DNA of 64,000 nt from Microbacterium sp. 1S1. GTDB lineage: Bacteria; Actinomycetota; Actinomycetes; Actinomycetales; Microbacteriaceae. A program made the translations under genes and the position numbers. A model generated the notes under the pieces. That model was not told the origin of the DNA. It made no database searches and saw only the letters and a program-made list of their open reading frames with translations. Positions 33,238 to 40,885 of the stretch are shown here, piece by piece (position 1 is the first letter of the stretch; each line of letters opens with the position of its first letter). Where the stretch lies: assembly GCF_008271365.1 (NCBI RefSeq), contig NZ_CP043430.1, forward strand, positions 868,001 to 932,000, read 5' to 3'.

Positions 33238-33820
33238 GCCTCTCGCGGGCCGCAGGGTCGGCGCGGGTGTCGGACTCGCCGTCGTCGTGGTCGCCTTCCT
33301 CCTCGCGGGGCTCCCCTGGGCCGGAGGTGCGCTCGCCGTGGCCGCGGGGATCGCCATCGTCCGCCGCTCCTCTCCGTCGCAGCGGGCGGAAGGCAGAGAG
33401 CCGACATTTCTGTTCGTCCTCGTCGCCCACGGCGATCGGCGCGCCCCCGGCTTGGTGCTGCGGCTCCCGGCAGGAGGAGGCGACGCCCGGCGGCTGCGGG
33501 CCGGCGGCTGGAGCGTGCTGGAGCCTCCGGTCAACGGTCCTCTGGCGCCGCCCGGGCGGGTGGCGGTGGAGTTCGACGGCGACGATCGCCTGCGGGTGCG
33601 CGACCTCGCGGAAGTGTGGGGCGCGCACACCGAGGCGGCGCGGGAGAACGCGGTACCGCACGGGTGGGGGAACGCGGCGGAGGAGCTCGGCTACGTCGTG
33701 CTGCTCGCGGTGCACGAGGGGGAGGAGCACCCGCTCCGGCAGGACGGGGCGGTGCGGTCCCCCACCCTCGGGGCCTACGCCATCCTCCGCGGAACGCCGT
33801 CCGGGCGTCGGCGAGGATGA
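33215..33820 (+). CDS. Membrane-anchored protein of unknown function
   Basis: This 201-residue protein overlaps the cytochrome b gene by 23 nt. It has one or two membrane helices near residues 15-48 (VGLAVVVVAFLLAGLPWAGG) and a soluble remainder of about 150 residues rich in Gly, Arg and Pro. No family is recognised. The overlap and shared direction suggest co-translation with cytochrome b. Other long frames here look like compositional shadows, so the call is moderately secure. Confidence 0.6.
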   Translation: MGRSRTAEPLAGRRVGAGVGLAVVVVAFLLAGLPWAGGALAVAAGIAIVRRSSPSQRAEGREPTFLFVLVAHGDRRAPGLVLRLPAGGGDARRLRAGGWSVLEPPVNGPLAPPGRVAVEFDGDDRLRVRDLAEVWGAHTEAARENAVPHGWGNAAEELGYVVLLAVHEGEEHPLRQDGAVRSPTLGAYAILRGTPSGRRRG

Positions 33821-33830
33821 CCGGGCGGGC

Positions 33831-34634
33831 TCAGCTCCGCGGGGCGTCGTTCCAGGACCAGATGTCGTCGCCGCGCAGCACGGCATCCGCCCCGCCGTCG
33901 CAGTAGATCGTCTGGCCCGCCATGTGGGTGTTGACCGGGCTGGTCAGCCACACGAGGAGCTCGGCGATCGAGGACGCCGGCTGGTGGTAGTTGAGGGGCA
34001 TGGGCACGGCGGCGTCCACCATCGCCAGGCCTTCGGGCGAGTCGAGCAGACCGGCGGTCATGGCCGTGGTGACCGTGCCGGGTGCGACGGCGTTGAGGGG
34101 GATGCCCGCGCCCGCCCACGCCGGGGTCACGCTCTCGCGACGGACCCAGCGCGACAGAGCGCGCTTGCTGGACGAGTAGTTCAGGAAGCCGGCTTCCGGC
34201 GACGCGGCCAGCCGGTCGCCGATCTCGATCGCACGCGCCTCGTCGCCGGCGAGGGCGGCCTCGACGAGTTCTGGCGAGACCGGCTGCAGCGAGGCCATCG
34301 ACGACACCACGGCGGCGCGCGGCGCGTCTGCCAGGCTCAGGGTGGGCTGCAGTGCTGACAGGAACTCGGTGACGCCGAAGAAGTTGATGGACATCGTCTT
34401 GGAGATCGGGGCCGAGATGCCGGCACAGGCGATGACGGCGTCGATCCCGTCGTCGGCCATCTCGACGGCGGCGCTCGCCGCAGCCAGGCGCCCTCCGTGA
34501 GTCGACAGATCGCCCTCGACTTCGGCACCGGCGAGGTCGACGCCGATGACGGTGTGGCCCTGCGAGCGGAGCAGTTCGGTGGTGGCGGCGCCGATGCCGG
34601 ATGCGGATCCGGTGACGACATAGGTGCGGGTCAT
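33831..34634 (-). CDS. Short-chain dehydrogenase/reductase
   Basis: This 267-residue NAD(P)-dependent oxidoreductase has the Rossmann motif TGSASGIG (residues 8-15), Asp34 in GVDLAG favouring NAD, SSMASL for the catalytic Ser, and YSSSK for Tyr/Lys. The pattern with a truncated middle resembles 3-alpha-hydroxysteroid dehydrogenase-like SDRs, but the substrate is unknown. It overlaps the MarR-type regulator upstream (ATGA), which probably controls it. Confidence 0.93.
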   Translation of the reverse strand: MTRTYVVTGSASGIGAATTELLRSQGHTVIGVDLAGAEVEGDLSTHGGRLAAASAAVEMADDGIDAVIACAGISAPISKTMSINFFGVTEFLSALQPTLSLADAPRAAVVSSMASLQPVSPELVEAALAGDEARAIEIGDRLAASPEAGFLNYSSSKRALSRWVRRESVTPAWAGAGIPLNAVAPGTVTTAMTAGLLDSPEGLAMVDAAVPMPLNYHQPASSIAELLVWLTSPVNTHMAGQTIYCDGGADAVLRGDDIWSWNDAPRS

Positions 34635-35104
34635 GGGGTTTCCTCCTTGATGGACATCACCGGCGGCGTGCCGGACAGTGCGGTGACGAAGCGAGTGAGC
34701 TGACGACGGAAACCGTCGATCTCGTCCGGCGACCAGCCGCTGAGTGCGTCGTCGACCATGCGGTGGCCGGCATCGACGAGCCGCGAATAGGCGCGTCGGC
34801 CCGCGTCCGTCAGCCGCACCTCGACCGTGCGCCCCGAGCGCACCGGGTCGACGACACCCTGGGTCGCCATGCGGGCGACGAGCTTCGACGTGGTGGGCCG
34901 CGACAGCGTCGCATGCGTGGCCAGATCGCCGAAGCCCATCGCCCCCCCGTTCACCCCGAGGAGGTAGAGCGCGCGGATGGTGGACGGATCGAGAGCGACG
35001 TCGACGGCCTCCGCGACCTGGCGCTGCAGGTCGCTCTCGCTCCATTCCGAGACCACCCGGACGAGCGCCACGTGGATGTGGGCGACGTCTTCGCGGGTGG
35101 TCAT
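34631..35104 (-). CDS. MarR-family transcriptional regulator
   Basis: This 157-residue winged-helix protein has a recognition-helix region at about 60-85 (GFGDLATHATLSRPTTSKLV) and the wing RSGRTVEVRLTDAGR. It probably represses itself and the coupled SDR gene, with a small aromatic or lipophilic ligand. A TACCCT box 6 nt before the ATG suggests a leaderless message. Confidence 0.92.
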   Translation of the reverse strand: MTTREDVAHIHVALVRVVSEWSESDLQRQVAEAVDVALDPSTIRALYLLGVNGGAMGFGDLATHATLSRPTTSKLVARMATQGVVDPVRSGRTVEVRLTDAGRRAYSRLVDAGHRMVDDALSGWSPDEIDGFRRQLTRFVTALSGTPPVMSIKEETP

Positions 35105-35110
35105 GCCTCC

Positions 35111-35116
35111 AGGGTA
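35111..35116 (-). promoter_or_regulatory. -10 box for the leaderless marR-SDR operon
   Basis: Minus-strand TACCCT is followed by GGAGGC and the ATG at 35104. Confidence 0.55.
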
Positions 35117-35131
35117 CGCCTCAAAGTTGCC

Positions 35132-35419
35132 TCAGGCAACAGTAGTGACGTATCCCTCGCTGGCCGTGTCCTCCGCGAGCGTGAAGAAGGGCCGGCCGCC
35201 CGCGCGCCGCGCGCGCCGCCACCGGCGCTGCTGTCCGTCGGCGTAGTCGAGCACGATCCACGCGGGCGGCGGAGTGCCCTGTGGACCGAGCACGAACGAG
35301 CATGCCCCGAGAGCGGGGGAGGCGAGCTCGGCGACGAAGCGGTCGCCTTCCGCGGCGAGCGGCGGGGTGGCATGCAGTTCCGCGGGATGCAGCCGCAGGA
35401 TGGCGTCGGTCTCTGACAT
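35132..35419 (-). CDS. Small protein of unknown function
   Basis: This 95-residue soluble protein starts MSETDAILRLHPAELHA and contains DYADGQQRRWRRARRAGGRP. It starts at the ATG at 35419, preceded by GAGAGGAA. No signal peptide or membrane segment is seen. It lies 27 nt upstream of marR in the same direction, but marR has its own promoter. No family is recognised. Confidence 0.65.
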   Translation of the reverse strand: MSETDAILRLHPAELHATPPLAAEGDRFVAELASPALGACSFVLGPQGTPPPAWIVLDYADGQQRRWRRARRAGGRPFFTLAEDTASEGYVTTVA

Positions 35420-35771
35420 CGGGATTCCTCTCTCGGGGTGGGCAGGCTCGCGCGGAGGGATGAGATCCCTCGCGGTGCGCGCACCCGAACGCGGGGCGGG
35501 TGCCCCGGTTTCGGTGTGCGGTCTGCGGCGGCGCGTCTCCACGGACGTCGGTCGGAGTCCTGCGGAGTGCTCGGCCTTGCCGTGCGCTGCCCTCCGACCG
35601 TACCACGTTATTTTTAGTGATTCAAAATAACGCGGAACAGGGAACGCTCGGCGGGACCCGTCGAGCGGCGCGACCACGTACGCTTTTCCCCCGTTCAGCG
35701 GGAAATTTGACTTCTCTGTGCTTCCGGGTATGGTCGGGGGTTACGCCAGCCAGTCACAAAGGGGAAGCGCC
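35420..35771. other. Gene-free divergent spacer with AT-rich palindrome and a sigma70-type promoter
   Basis: CGTTATTTT (35606-35614) and AAAATAACG (35624-35632) form a perfect 9-nt inverted repeat with a 9-nt spacer, in an AT-rich island unlike its surroundings. Downstream, TTGACT (35707-35712) and TATGGT (35729-35734), 16 nt apart, form a good housekeeping promoter for the small gene at 35772. No coding signal is seen. Confidence 0.65.
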
Positions 35772-35906
35772 ATGTCAGGAAAGTCCACACCGGGTCGCGC
35801 AGGGAAGAAGGCGCCGCAGCTCTCGCTCAAGGAGAAGCGGGCGGCGAAGCGCGCGAAGAACGCCCCGGACGAGTTCCTCAAGCCTCGCAAGGGCGCGAAG
35901 AGCTGA
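35772..35906 (+). CDS. Small basic protein
   Basis: This 44-residue protein (MSGKSTPGRAGKKAPQLSLK...) is one third Lys/Arg and looks like a nucleic-acid-binding or ribosome-associated peptide. It has a clear promoter (TTGACT-16-TATGGT) and a Shine-Dalgarno AAGGGGAAG before the ATG. Similar short KEKRAAKRAK-type proteins are widespread in Microbacteriaceae by my recollection. The function is unknown. Confidence 0.75.
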   Translation: MSGKSTPGRAGKKAPQLSLKEKRAAKRAKNAPDEFLKPRKGAKS

Positions 35907-36053
35907 GGACTCCGGCCCGGCGGGGCGGCGGTCTTCCGCTGCGCCCGCCGGTGCGCGGGACGGGGCTACCGGGGCGGCGGCGCCCTGTCAACGGGCCTTG
36001 TCCTGAGCGCGGATCCGACGCACGCTGGAGTCCTGCCACGAGAGGAGCGCGTC

Positions 36054-36365
36054 ATGTCGAATCCCGAAGCCTTCATGTACCCGGACGAGCCGTTGGAGCC
36101 GGAGGAGCCGTTGCGGCCGGAGGAGGAGGACCTCGTCGAGTCCGGCGACGGGCCCTCCAGGCAAGGCGTCGCAGCGCATCTCGCCGAACGCGGTGGCGAC
36201 GATCCGGACGGCCTGCAGGACGTGCCGGCCGGCGGTGCCGGGGCCGACGCCGGAGCCGGCAACGCCGCCCGCGTGGACCCCGCCTCGAAGAACCCTCCGG
36301 AGCCCGCGTACGAGTCGACCCACAGCCAGGAGCCGGGGATCGGTCCGCGGCACGAGGACGACTGA
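36054..36365 (+). CDS. Small acidic protein of unknown function
   Basis: This 103-residue protein is very acidic and Pro/Gly-rich, with PDEPLEPEEPLRPEEEDLVE near the start and a tail HSQEPGIGPRHEDD. It has no membrane helix and is probably disordered. The ATG at 36054 follows GAGAGGAGCG. It converges with the Clp_N/SRPBCC gene. Confidence 0.7.
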   Translation: MSNPEAFMYPDEPLEPEEPLRPEEEDLVESGDGPSRQGVAAHLAERGGDDPDGLQDVPAGGAGADAGAGNAARVDPASKNPPEPAYESTHSQEPGIGPRHEDD

Positions 36366-36373
36366 GGAGCCGG

Positions 36374-37348
36374 TCAGCGGAAGACGCGGCTGATCCCGCT
36401 GTCGATCTGGACGAGCTGGACGAACACCAACCCGCGAAGCAGGGGGAGCAGAAGTCTCCGCAGCGCACGCCGAAGCGGCCCGCGGCGACCCGTTTCCCAC
36501 GTCAGCTTCGCCCGGAGCTGGGTCCCGCCCGCAGCGGGTTCCAGCGCGAGGGTGAGGAGGCGGGGGTTCGAGCGCGGCGCGTCGGGGTACTCGAAGCGCC
36601 AGGTGACGAGCGCGGATTCCTCCCGCTCCACGCACAGCACGCGCTGACGCCGGAGCACCGGCTTGTGGCGGAGAGGTCGTCCGTCGGGGGCCGTCGTCGG
36701 AGCGAACGCCTCCCAGCCGCCGGAGCCCGGCGCGGGAGCCACGGCGCCGACGCTCTGTTCCCATTCCGGTAGGCGTTCGGCGACGCTGAGCAGAGCCCAG
36801 ACATCCTTCACGGCAGCCGGCACGAACATGGAGCGAGAGCCGCTGATCCCGGAGGCGCCCTTCGGTGGCTGGACGGCGGCGGCGGCTGCGACGTCGTCGA
36901 GCTGCCGCGCGAGTTCATCCGCCGTCACGGCGAGGCGGTCGAGGATGGCGGCGACGAGGCCGCTGGGCTCGGCGAGGAGCGCTCGGAGCACGGCGGCCGA
37001 GTCTCCGCGTCGCTCCCCGCTGGAGGCGGCGCGGAGCACCGCGAGGGCGCGGTCCGTCCAGTCGTAGCCCTCTGTCTCGTGGAACACGATGCGACCGGGG
37101 CCGACCGAGAGGGCGTCCACTCCCACCGTCTGAAGCTGTGCGGCGTGCTGTGCTTCGACCGCGGTCCGTGCCGCCTCGAGGTGGACACCCGCTCGCCGCA
37201 GCACCTGTCCGCCGGTATCCGCGTCCAGTGTGAGGGCGAGGAGCAGGTGGTCGATGTCCGCGTCGTGCATGCCGAGGCGCGACACCTCTTCCATCGCCGC
37301 AAGCGACAGGGTGTGCATGGTCGCGGCGGCCTGAGTGAAGCGGCTCAT
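36374..37348 (-). CDS. Clp N-terminal domain / SRPBCC fusion protein
   Basis: This 324-residue protein fuses two domains. Residues 1-150 form a double Clp_N-type repeat (MSRFTQAAATMHTLSLAAME..., HLLLALTLDADTGGQVLRRA, then VLRALLAEPSGLVAAILDRL), usually the substrate/adaptor-binding module of ClpC/ClpA but here without an AAA+ ATPase. Residues 170-310 are an SRPBCC (START-like) ligand-binding fold. It overlaps the upstream HTH gene by ATGA, so the two are co-translated. The role is unknown; a sensor or adaptor is plausible. Confidence 0.8.
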   Translation of the reverse strand: MSRFTQAAATMHTLSLAAMEEVSRLGMHDADIDHLLLALTLDADTGGQVLRRAGVHLEAARTAVEAQHAAQLQTVGVDALSVGPGRIVFHETEGYDWTDRALAVLRAASSGERRGDSAAVLRALLAEPSGLVAAILDRLAVTADELARQLDDVAAAAAVQPPKGASGISGSRSMFVPAAVKDVWALLSVAERLPEWEQSVGAVAPAPGSGGWEAFAPTTAPDGRPLRHKPVLRRQRVLCVEREESALVTWRFEYPDAPRSNPRLLTLALEPAAGGTQLRAKLTWETGRRGPLRRALRRLLLPLLRGLVFVQLVQIDSGISRVFR

Positions 37349-37590
37349 GCGTTCCTCCGCGGAACCGGGATGGTCGGATCGATGCGGCGACTGTGCTTCT
37401 TGTGCACGGCCTGCCGCGTGACGCCGAGCGCATCCGCGATGGTCTGCCAGCTCATCCCGGCGCGCAGCGCGGCTTCGACCTGCCGCAGTTCGAGCGCGTC
37501 GGCGAGCGTGCGCAGCGAGGCCACGGCGCGCAGTCCGGCGCGGGGATCGGCAGTATCCGCAGCGACGCGGGCGATGTCGAGGGACTCCAT
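37345..37590 (-). CDS. Small helix-turn-helix regulator
   Basis: This 81-residue DNA-binding protein has its helix-turn-helix at about 45-68 (MSWQTIADALGVTRQAVHKK). It is the first gene of a two-gene operon with the Clp_N/SRPBCC fusion. Its promoter box TAGGTT (6 nt before the ATG) lies inside a CAAC-N4-GTTG palindrome, which has a second copy 27 bp upstream, so autorepression is likely. Confidence 0.85.
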   Translation of the reverse strand: MESLDIARVAADTADPRAGLRAVASLRTLADALELRQVEAALRAGMSWQTIADALGVTRQAVHKKHSRRIDPTIPVPRRNA

Positions 37591-37595
37591 GCCGT

Positions 37596-37634
37596 CAACC
37601 TACGTTGCTATCGACGCGCTGTCAACTCAGGTTG
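37596..37634 (-). promoter_or_regulatory. Twin palindromic operator overlapping a leaderless -10 box
   Basis: CAACCTACGTTG (37596-37607) and CAACTCAGGTTG (37623-37634) are two CAAC-N4-GTTG palindromes in the longer context GTCAACNNNNGTTGCT. The proximal one contains the minus-strand -10 box TAGGTT (37602-37597), followed by GACGGC and the HTH gene's ATG. Start-to-start spacing is 27 bp. Confidence 0.75.
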
Positions 37635-37655
37635 CTCACGGAGTCCCTCGTCGCA

Positions 37656-38840
37656 TCACGCGGCGGACGGGTGCAGCACGACCTTGATGCAGCCGTCCTT
37701 CTTCTCCTGGAACGTCCGGTACAGCTCCGGTGCGTCTTCGAGGGCGGCGTGATGCGTCGTCAAGTCCATCACGCCGAGCGGGTCGGACGGGTCCTCGACG
37801 AGCGGCAGGATGTCGTCGATCCAGTTCTTCACGTTGCACTGCCCCATCCGCAGGCTGATCTGCTTGTCGAACAGGGTCTTCATGGGCAGGATGTCGGCGT
37901 CGCCCGCATACACACCGCTCAGCGAGACGGTCCCGCCACGACGGACCGCGTCGATCGAGGCGTACACGGCCGCGAGCCGGTCGACCCCGGCCTTGTCGAG
38001 CATCTGCCGCGCGGCGGGGTCGGGAAGCAGGCCGACTGCCTTCTGCACGAACTCCACGCCGCTGTTGCCGTGTGCCTCCAGGCCCACCGCGTCCACCACG
38101 GCGTCGGCCCCCCGCCCCTCGGTAGCGTCGCGGATCTCCTCGACGGCCGTGTCCGTGAGGTCGAGAGTCTCGATCCCGTGCCGTTCTGCCATGGCACGGC
38201 GCTCCGCGACAGGCTCGACGGCGATGACACGGTGGCCGCGGTGCCGGGCGATGCGGCTCACGAACTGCCCGACGGGGCCGAGCCCCATCACCGCGAGGGT
38301 ACCGCGCTCCGGAAGCTGCGCGTACTCGACGCCCTGCCACGCGGTCGGCAGGATGTCGCTGAGGAAGAGGTACCGCTCATCGGGAAGGTCCGGCGCGACC
38401 GGGATGTGGTTGTAGTCCGCCAGCGGTACGCGCAGGTACTCGGCCTGCCCGCCCGGGACCTGGCCGTAGAGCTTCGTGTAGCCGAACAGCGCCGCTCCGC
38501 TGCCGTACTTGCGCACCTGCGTCGTCTCACACTGCGACTGCAGGCCCCGGAGGCAGAAGAAGCACACCCCACAGGAGATGGTGAAGGGGATGACGACCCG
38601 GTCGCCCGGCTTCAGCTTCGTGACGTTGGCGCCGACTTCCACGACGACTCCCATCGGCTCGTGGCCGAGGATGTCCCCGCGGTCGAGGAACGGGCCGAGG
38701 AGCTCATAGAGGTGGAGGTCGGACCCGCAGATGGCCGACGACGTGATGCGGATGATGGCGTCTGCCGGCTGCTGGATGACCGGATCGGCGACCTCCTCGA
38801 CCGTCACGTTCCGCTTGCCCTGCCAGGTGAGTGCCTTCAT
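37656..38840 (-). CDS. Zinc-dependent alcohol/formaldehyde dehydrogenase family
   Basis: This 394-residue medium-chain dehydrogenase has catalytic-zinc motifs AICGSDLHLY and GHEPMGVVVEVG, four structural-zinc cysteines in SCGVCFFCLRGLQSQC, and the NAD-binding GLGPVGQ near residue 195. Length and the SGVYAG region recall glutathione-independent formaldehyde dehydrogenase-like enzymes. The ATG at 38840 is preferred because GGAGGA lies 5 nt before it; two codons upstream are alternatives. It lies about 100 nt downstream of the P450 gene in the same direction. Confidence 0.9.
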   Translation of the reverse strand: MKALTWQGKRNVTVEEVADPVIQQPADAIIRITSSAICGSDLHLYELLGPFLDRGDILGHEPMGVVVEVGANVTKLKPGDRVVIPFTISCGVCFFCLRGLQSQCETTQVRKYGSGAALFGYTKLYGQVPGGQAEYLRVPLADYNHIPVAPDLPDERYLFLSDILPTAWQGVEYAQLPERGTLAVMGLGPVGQFVSRIARHRGHRVIAVEPVAERRAMAERHGIETLDLTDTAVEEIRDATEGRGADAVVDAVGLEAHGNSGVEFVQKAVGLLPDPAARQMLDKAGVDRLAAVYASIDAVRRGGTVSLSGVYAGDADILPMKTLFDKQISLRMGQCNVKNWIDDILPLVEDPSDPLGVMDLTTHHAALEDAPELYRTFQEKKDGCIKVVLHPSAA

Positions 38841-38939
38841 CATGTCCTCCACGTCTCGATGTCTGTCGTCCCTCCACGCTCTCCGGCGTGCGCCGGCCTG
38901 GCCACCGGGTTGACAGCTCGCGGGCGACGTGCGACCCGG

Positions 38940-40268
38940 TCAGTGGAAGGGGCAGCCGCGCCCCGAGCCCGCCGCGCGCACGCGTCCGCCGGAGGAGGGC
39001 TTGGTGGGAAGGCGGCGGCGGTTGACCTCGAGACCCTCATCGAGCACCGTCAGTTCCGGTTCGCTCAGTACGGCGACGGCAGCGGAGAGGCCGGCGATGA
39101 CGAGCTTTTCCCCGGGGCATCGGTGCCCGGTGACCACGTCGCCTCCACCCTGGGGGATGAAGGTCACGAGCTCCTCGTAGTCGTCCACGTCGGCGAATCG
39201 CTCCGGAGCGAAGCGCTCCGGATGCGACCACGACCGCGCGTCGGTGTCGGTGCCGAGGATGTCCAGCACGACACGGCCGCCTTCCGGGACGGTGAGGCCC
39301 TCGATCTCGACCTCCGTGGTGGTCCGGCCGGGCAGCATCGGCACGAACAGCCCGGTTCGCCGGACCTCCTGAGCGAACATCGTCGCGAGCGGTCCGCCGA
39401 CGAGGGCGCCACGCTCGGCCGTCTCCGCGGCGATCCGCGTACGCCACTCCGGGTGATCGTGCAGCTGCTTCGCAGCGAAGGCCACGAAGCGCGCAGCGGC
39501 GATCATCGGCCGGATGCTGTTCTGCAGCTCGACACCGGCGACCTCGGCGGGCAGCACCGCGCCGTTCTCGTCGCGGTGCGCTGCCCACAGGGCGAGAGCC
39601 GTGCCGTCGGGAGCGGTGAGGGCCCCCGAGCGGACTGCTTCGATGAGGCGCCGTGCGTGACGGTTCGAGAAGATCCGGTTCGCGAAGGCCTCGAGATAGG
39701 CGGGGGAGTACGGCGCACCGAAACCGTCGACGATCTGCGCCAGTCGGGAGGCCCAGCGCGTCTGCGCGGCGGCCGTCCCGGGGAGGCCGGCCCAGCGCAT
39801 CATGGCCCGTCCGAAGGCACCGACGGCCGCGTCGTACGCGCTCCGGGTGCCACCCGCCCGCCAGGCAGTCCGTTCCGCGGCCCATTCCTCCTCGAGGTAC
39901 GGAACGAGCCGCTCGACCTGTGCATCCTCGTACGCCGCTTCCACGAAGGTGGCTTTACGGTGACGGTGCGCGGCGCCGTCGAGGGCGTGCACCGAGCCGT
40001 GCCCGAACAGCGGCTCGCGGATGACTCCCGGCATGGCCCCGACCCTGGCGATGCGACTCTCGTCATAGAACAGTTCCACGCCCTCGGCGCCGCGGACGAA
40101 GACGGCCGGATGGCCCAAAAGCCGCAGCGGGGCGGCGCGGGCGCCCGGGCGAGCGCGCCGCCAGATGCGCTCGCCGAAGTCATAGCCGCGGGTCAGCAGC
40201 GAGGGCGAGTCCTCGTGGAGCACCGCGTCGACGCTGTGGGACAGTCGGGACGTCAATCGCTCAAGCAT
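38940..40268 (-). CDS. CYP152-type cytochrome P450 (fatty-acid peroxygenase)
   Basis: This 442-residue soluble P450 has the haem-thiolate motif FIPQGGGDVVTGHRCPGE and the CYP152-type I-helix segment NSIRPMIAAARFVAF, where Arg replaces the usual acid/Thr pair and holds the fatty-acid carboxylate. Such enzymes use hydrogen peroxide to alpha/beta-hydroxylate or decarboxylate fatty acids without a redox partner; none is encoded nearby. Length matches the family. The adjacent zinc dehydrogenase could oxidise hydroxylated products, which is inference. Confidence 0.9.
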   Translation of the reverse strand: MLERLTSRLSHSVDAVLHEDSPSLLTRGYDFGERIWRRARPGARAAPLRLLGHPAVFVRGAEGVELFYDESRIARVGAMPGVIREPLFGHGSVHALDGAAHRHRKATFVEAAYEDAQVERLVPYLEEEWAAERTAWRAGGTRSAYDAAVGAFGRAMMRWAGLPGTAAAQTRWASRLAQIVDGFGAPYSPAYLEAFANRIFSNRHARRLIEAVRSGALTAPDGTALALWAAHRDENGAVLPAEVAGVELQNSIRPMIAAARFVAFAAKQLHDHPEWRTRIAAETAERGALVGGPLATMFAQEVRRTGLFVPMLPGRTTTEVEIEGLTVPEGGRVVLDILGTDTDARSWSHPERFAPERFADVDDYEELVTFIPQGGGDVVTGHRCPGEKLVIAGLSAAVAVLSEPELTVLDEGLEVNRRRLPTKPSSGGRVRAAGSGRGCPFH

Positions 40269-40436
40269 GGCTCGACCCTGTCACGGCACGGCGACGGCTC
40301 CCAAGGGGGAGGCGTGCTCCCGTGGAGTGTGCTAGCCCGAGGGCCTGCCGCCGTGTCGGGCCGTCACGGACGCCGATGTCAAGCACCTGTGCGACGGATA
40401 CCGGCCCGCGGAGGATGGGCGCGGAACGGAGGAACC

Positions 40437-40874
40437 ATGGCCACCAACACCCGCGACCTGACGTGCACCACCCATGACGTGTTCCGCGTGCTGGCGAACG
40501 GCTGGCTCTACCCCTCGTGGGTGGTCGGCGCCTCGCGAATGCGTGACGTGGACGACTCCTGGCCGGCTGCCGGCGCACGACTGCACCACTCGGTCGGTAC
40601 CTGGCCCGCGCTTCTCGACGACACCACGGAGCTCCTGGAATGGCATCCGCCCCACCGCGCGGTGCTGCGGGCCCGAGGGTGGCCGGTCGGCGAAGCCCAG
40701 GTGACGATCCGAGCGCGCACGACCCCCACCGGGTGCCAGGTGCGAATCGACGAGGAACCCGTGAAGGGTCCCGCCACCGTCGTGCCCCGGTTCCTCGCCA
40801 CGCCGATGCTCCGCTGGCGCAACGCCGAGACCCTGCAGCGCCTCGGTTTCCTGGCCGAGGGGCGGGCGACCTGA
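40437..40874 (+). CDS. SRPBCC-family protein
   Basis: This 145-residue protein fits the START/Bet v1-like polyketide cyclase or lipid-transport fold: an N-terminal strand (TRDLTCTTHDVFRVLANGWL), SWVVGASRMRDVD, and a C-terminal helix (RFLATPMLRWRNAETLQRL). The ATG follows GGAGGAA. It is divergent from the P450 gene and could bind a hydrophobic ligand. It is one of two SRPBCC proteins within 4 kb. Confidence 0.82.
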   Translation: MATNTRDLTCTTHDVFRVLANGWLYPSWVVGASRMRDVDDSWPAAGARLHHSVGTWPALLDDTTELLEWHPPHRAVLRARGWPVGEAQVTIRARTTPTGCQVRIDEEPVKGPATVVPRFLATPMLRWRNAETLQRLGFLAEGRAT

Positions 40875-40885
40875 GCCGCCGCGCT

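Noticed and set aside
37605..40874. 1089-codon plus-strand frame antisense to the dehydrogenase and P450
   Set aside because: It is a compositional shadow of two minus-strand genes with clear family motifs. Only its last 145 codons (from 40437) form a real SRPBCC gene.
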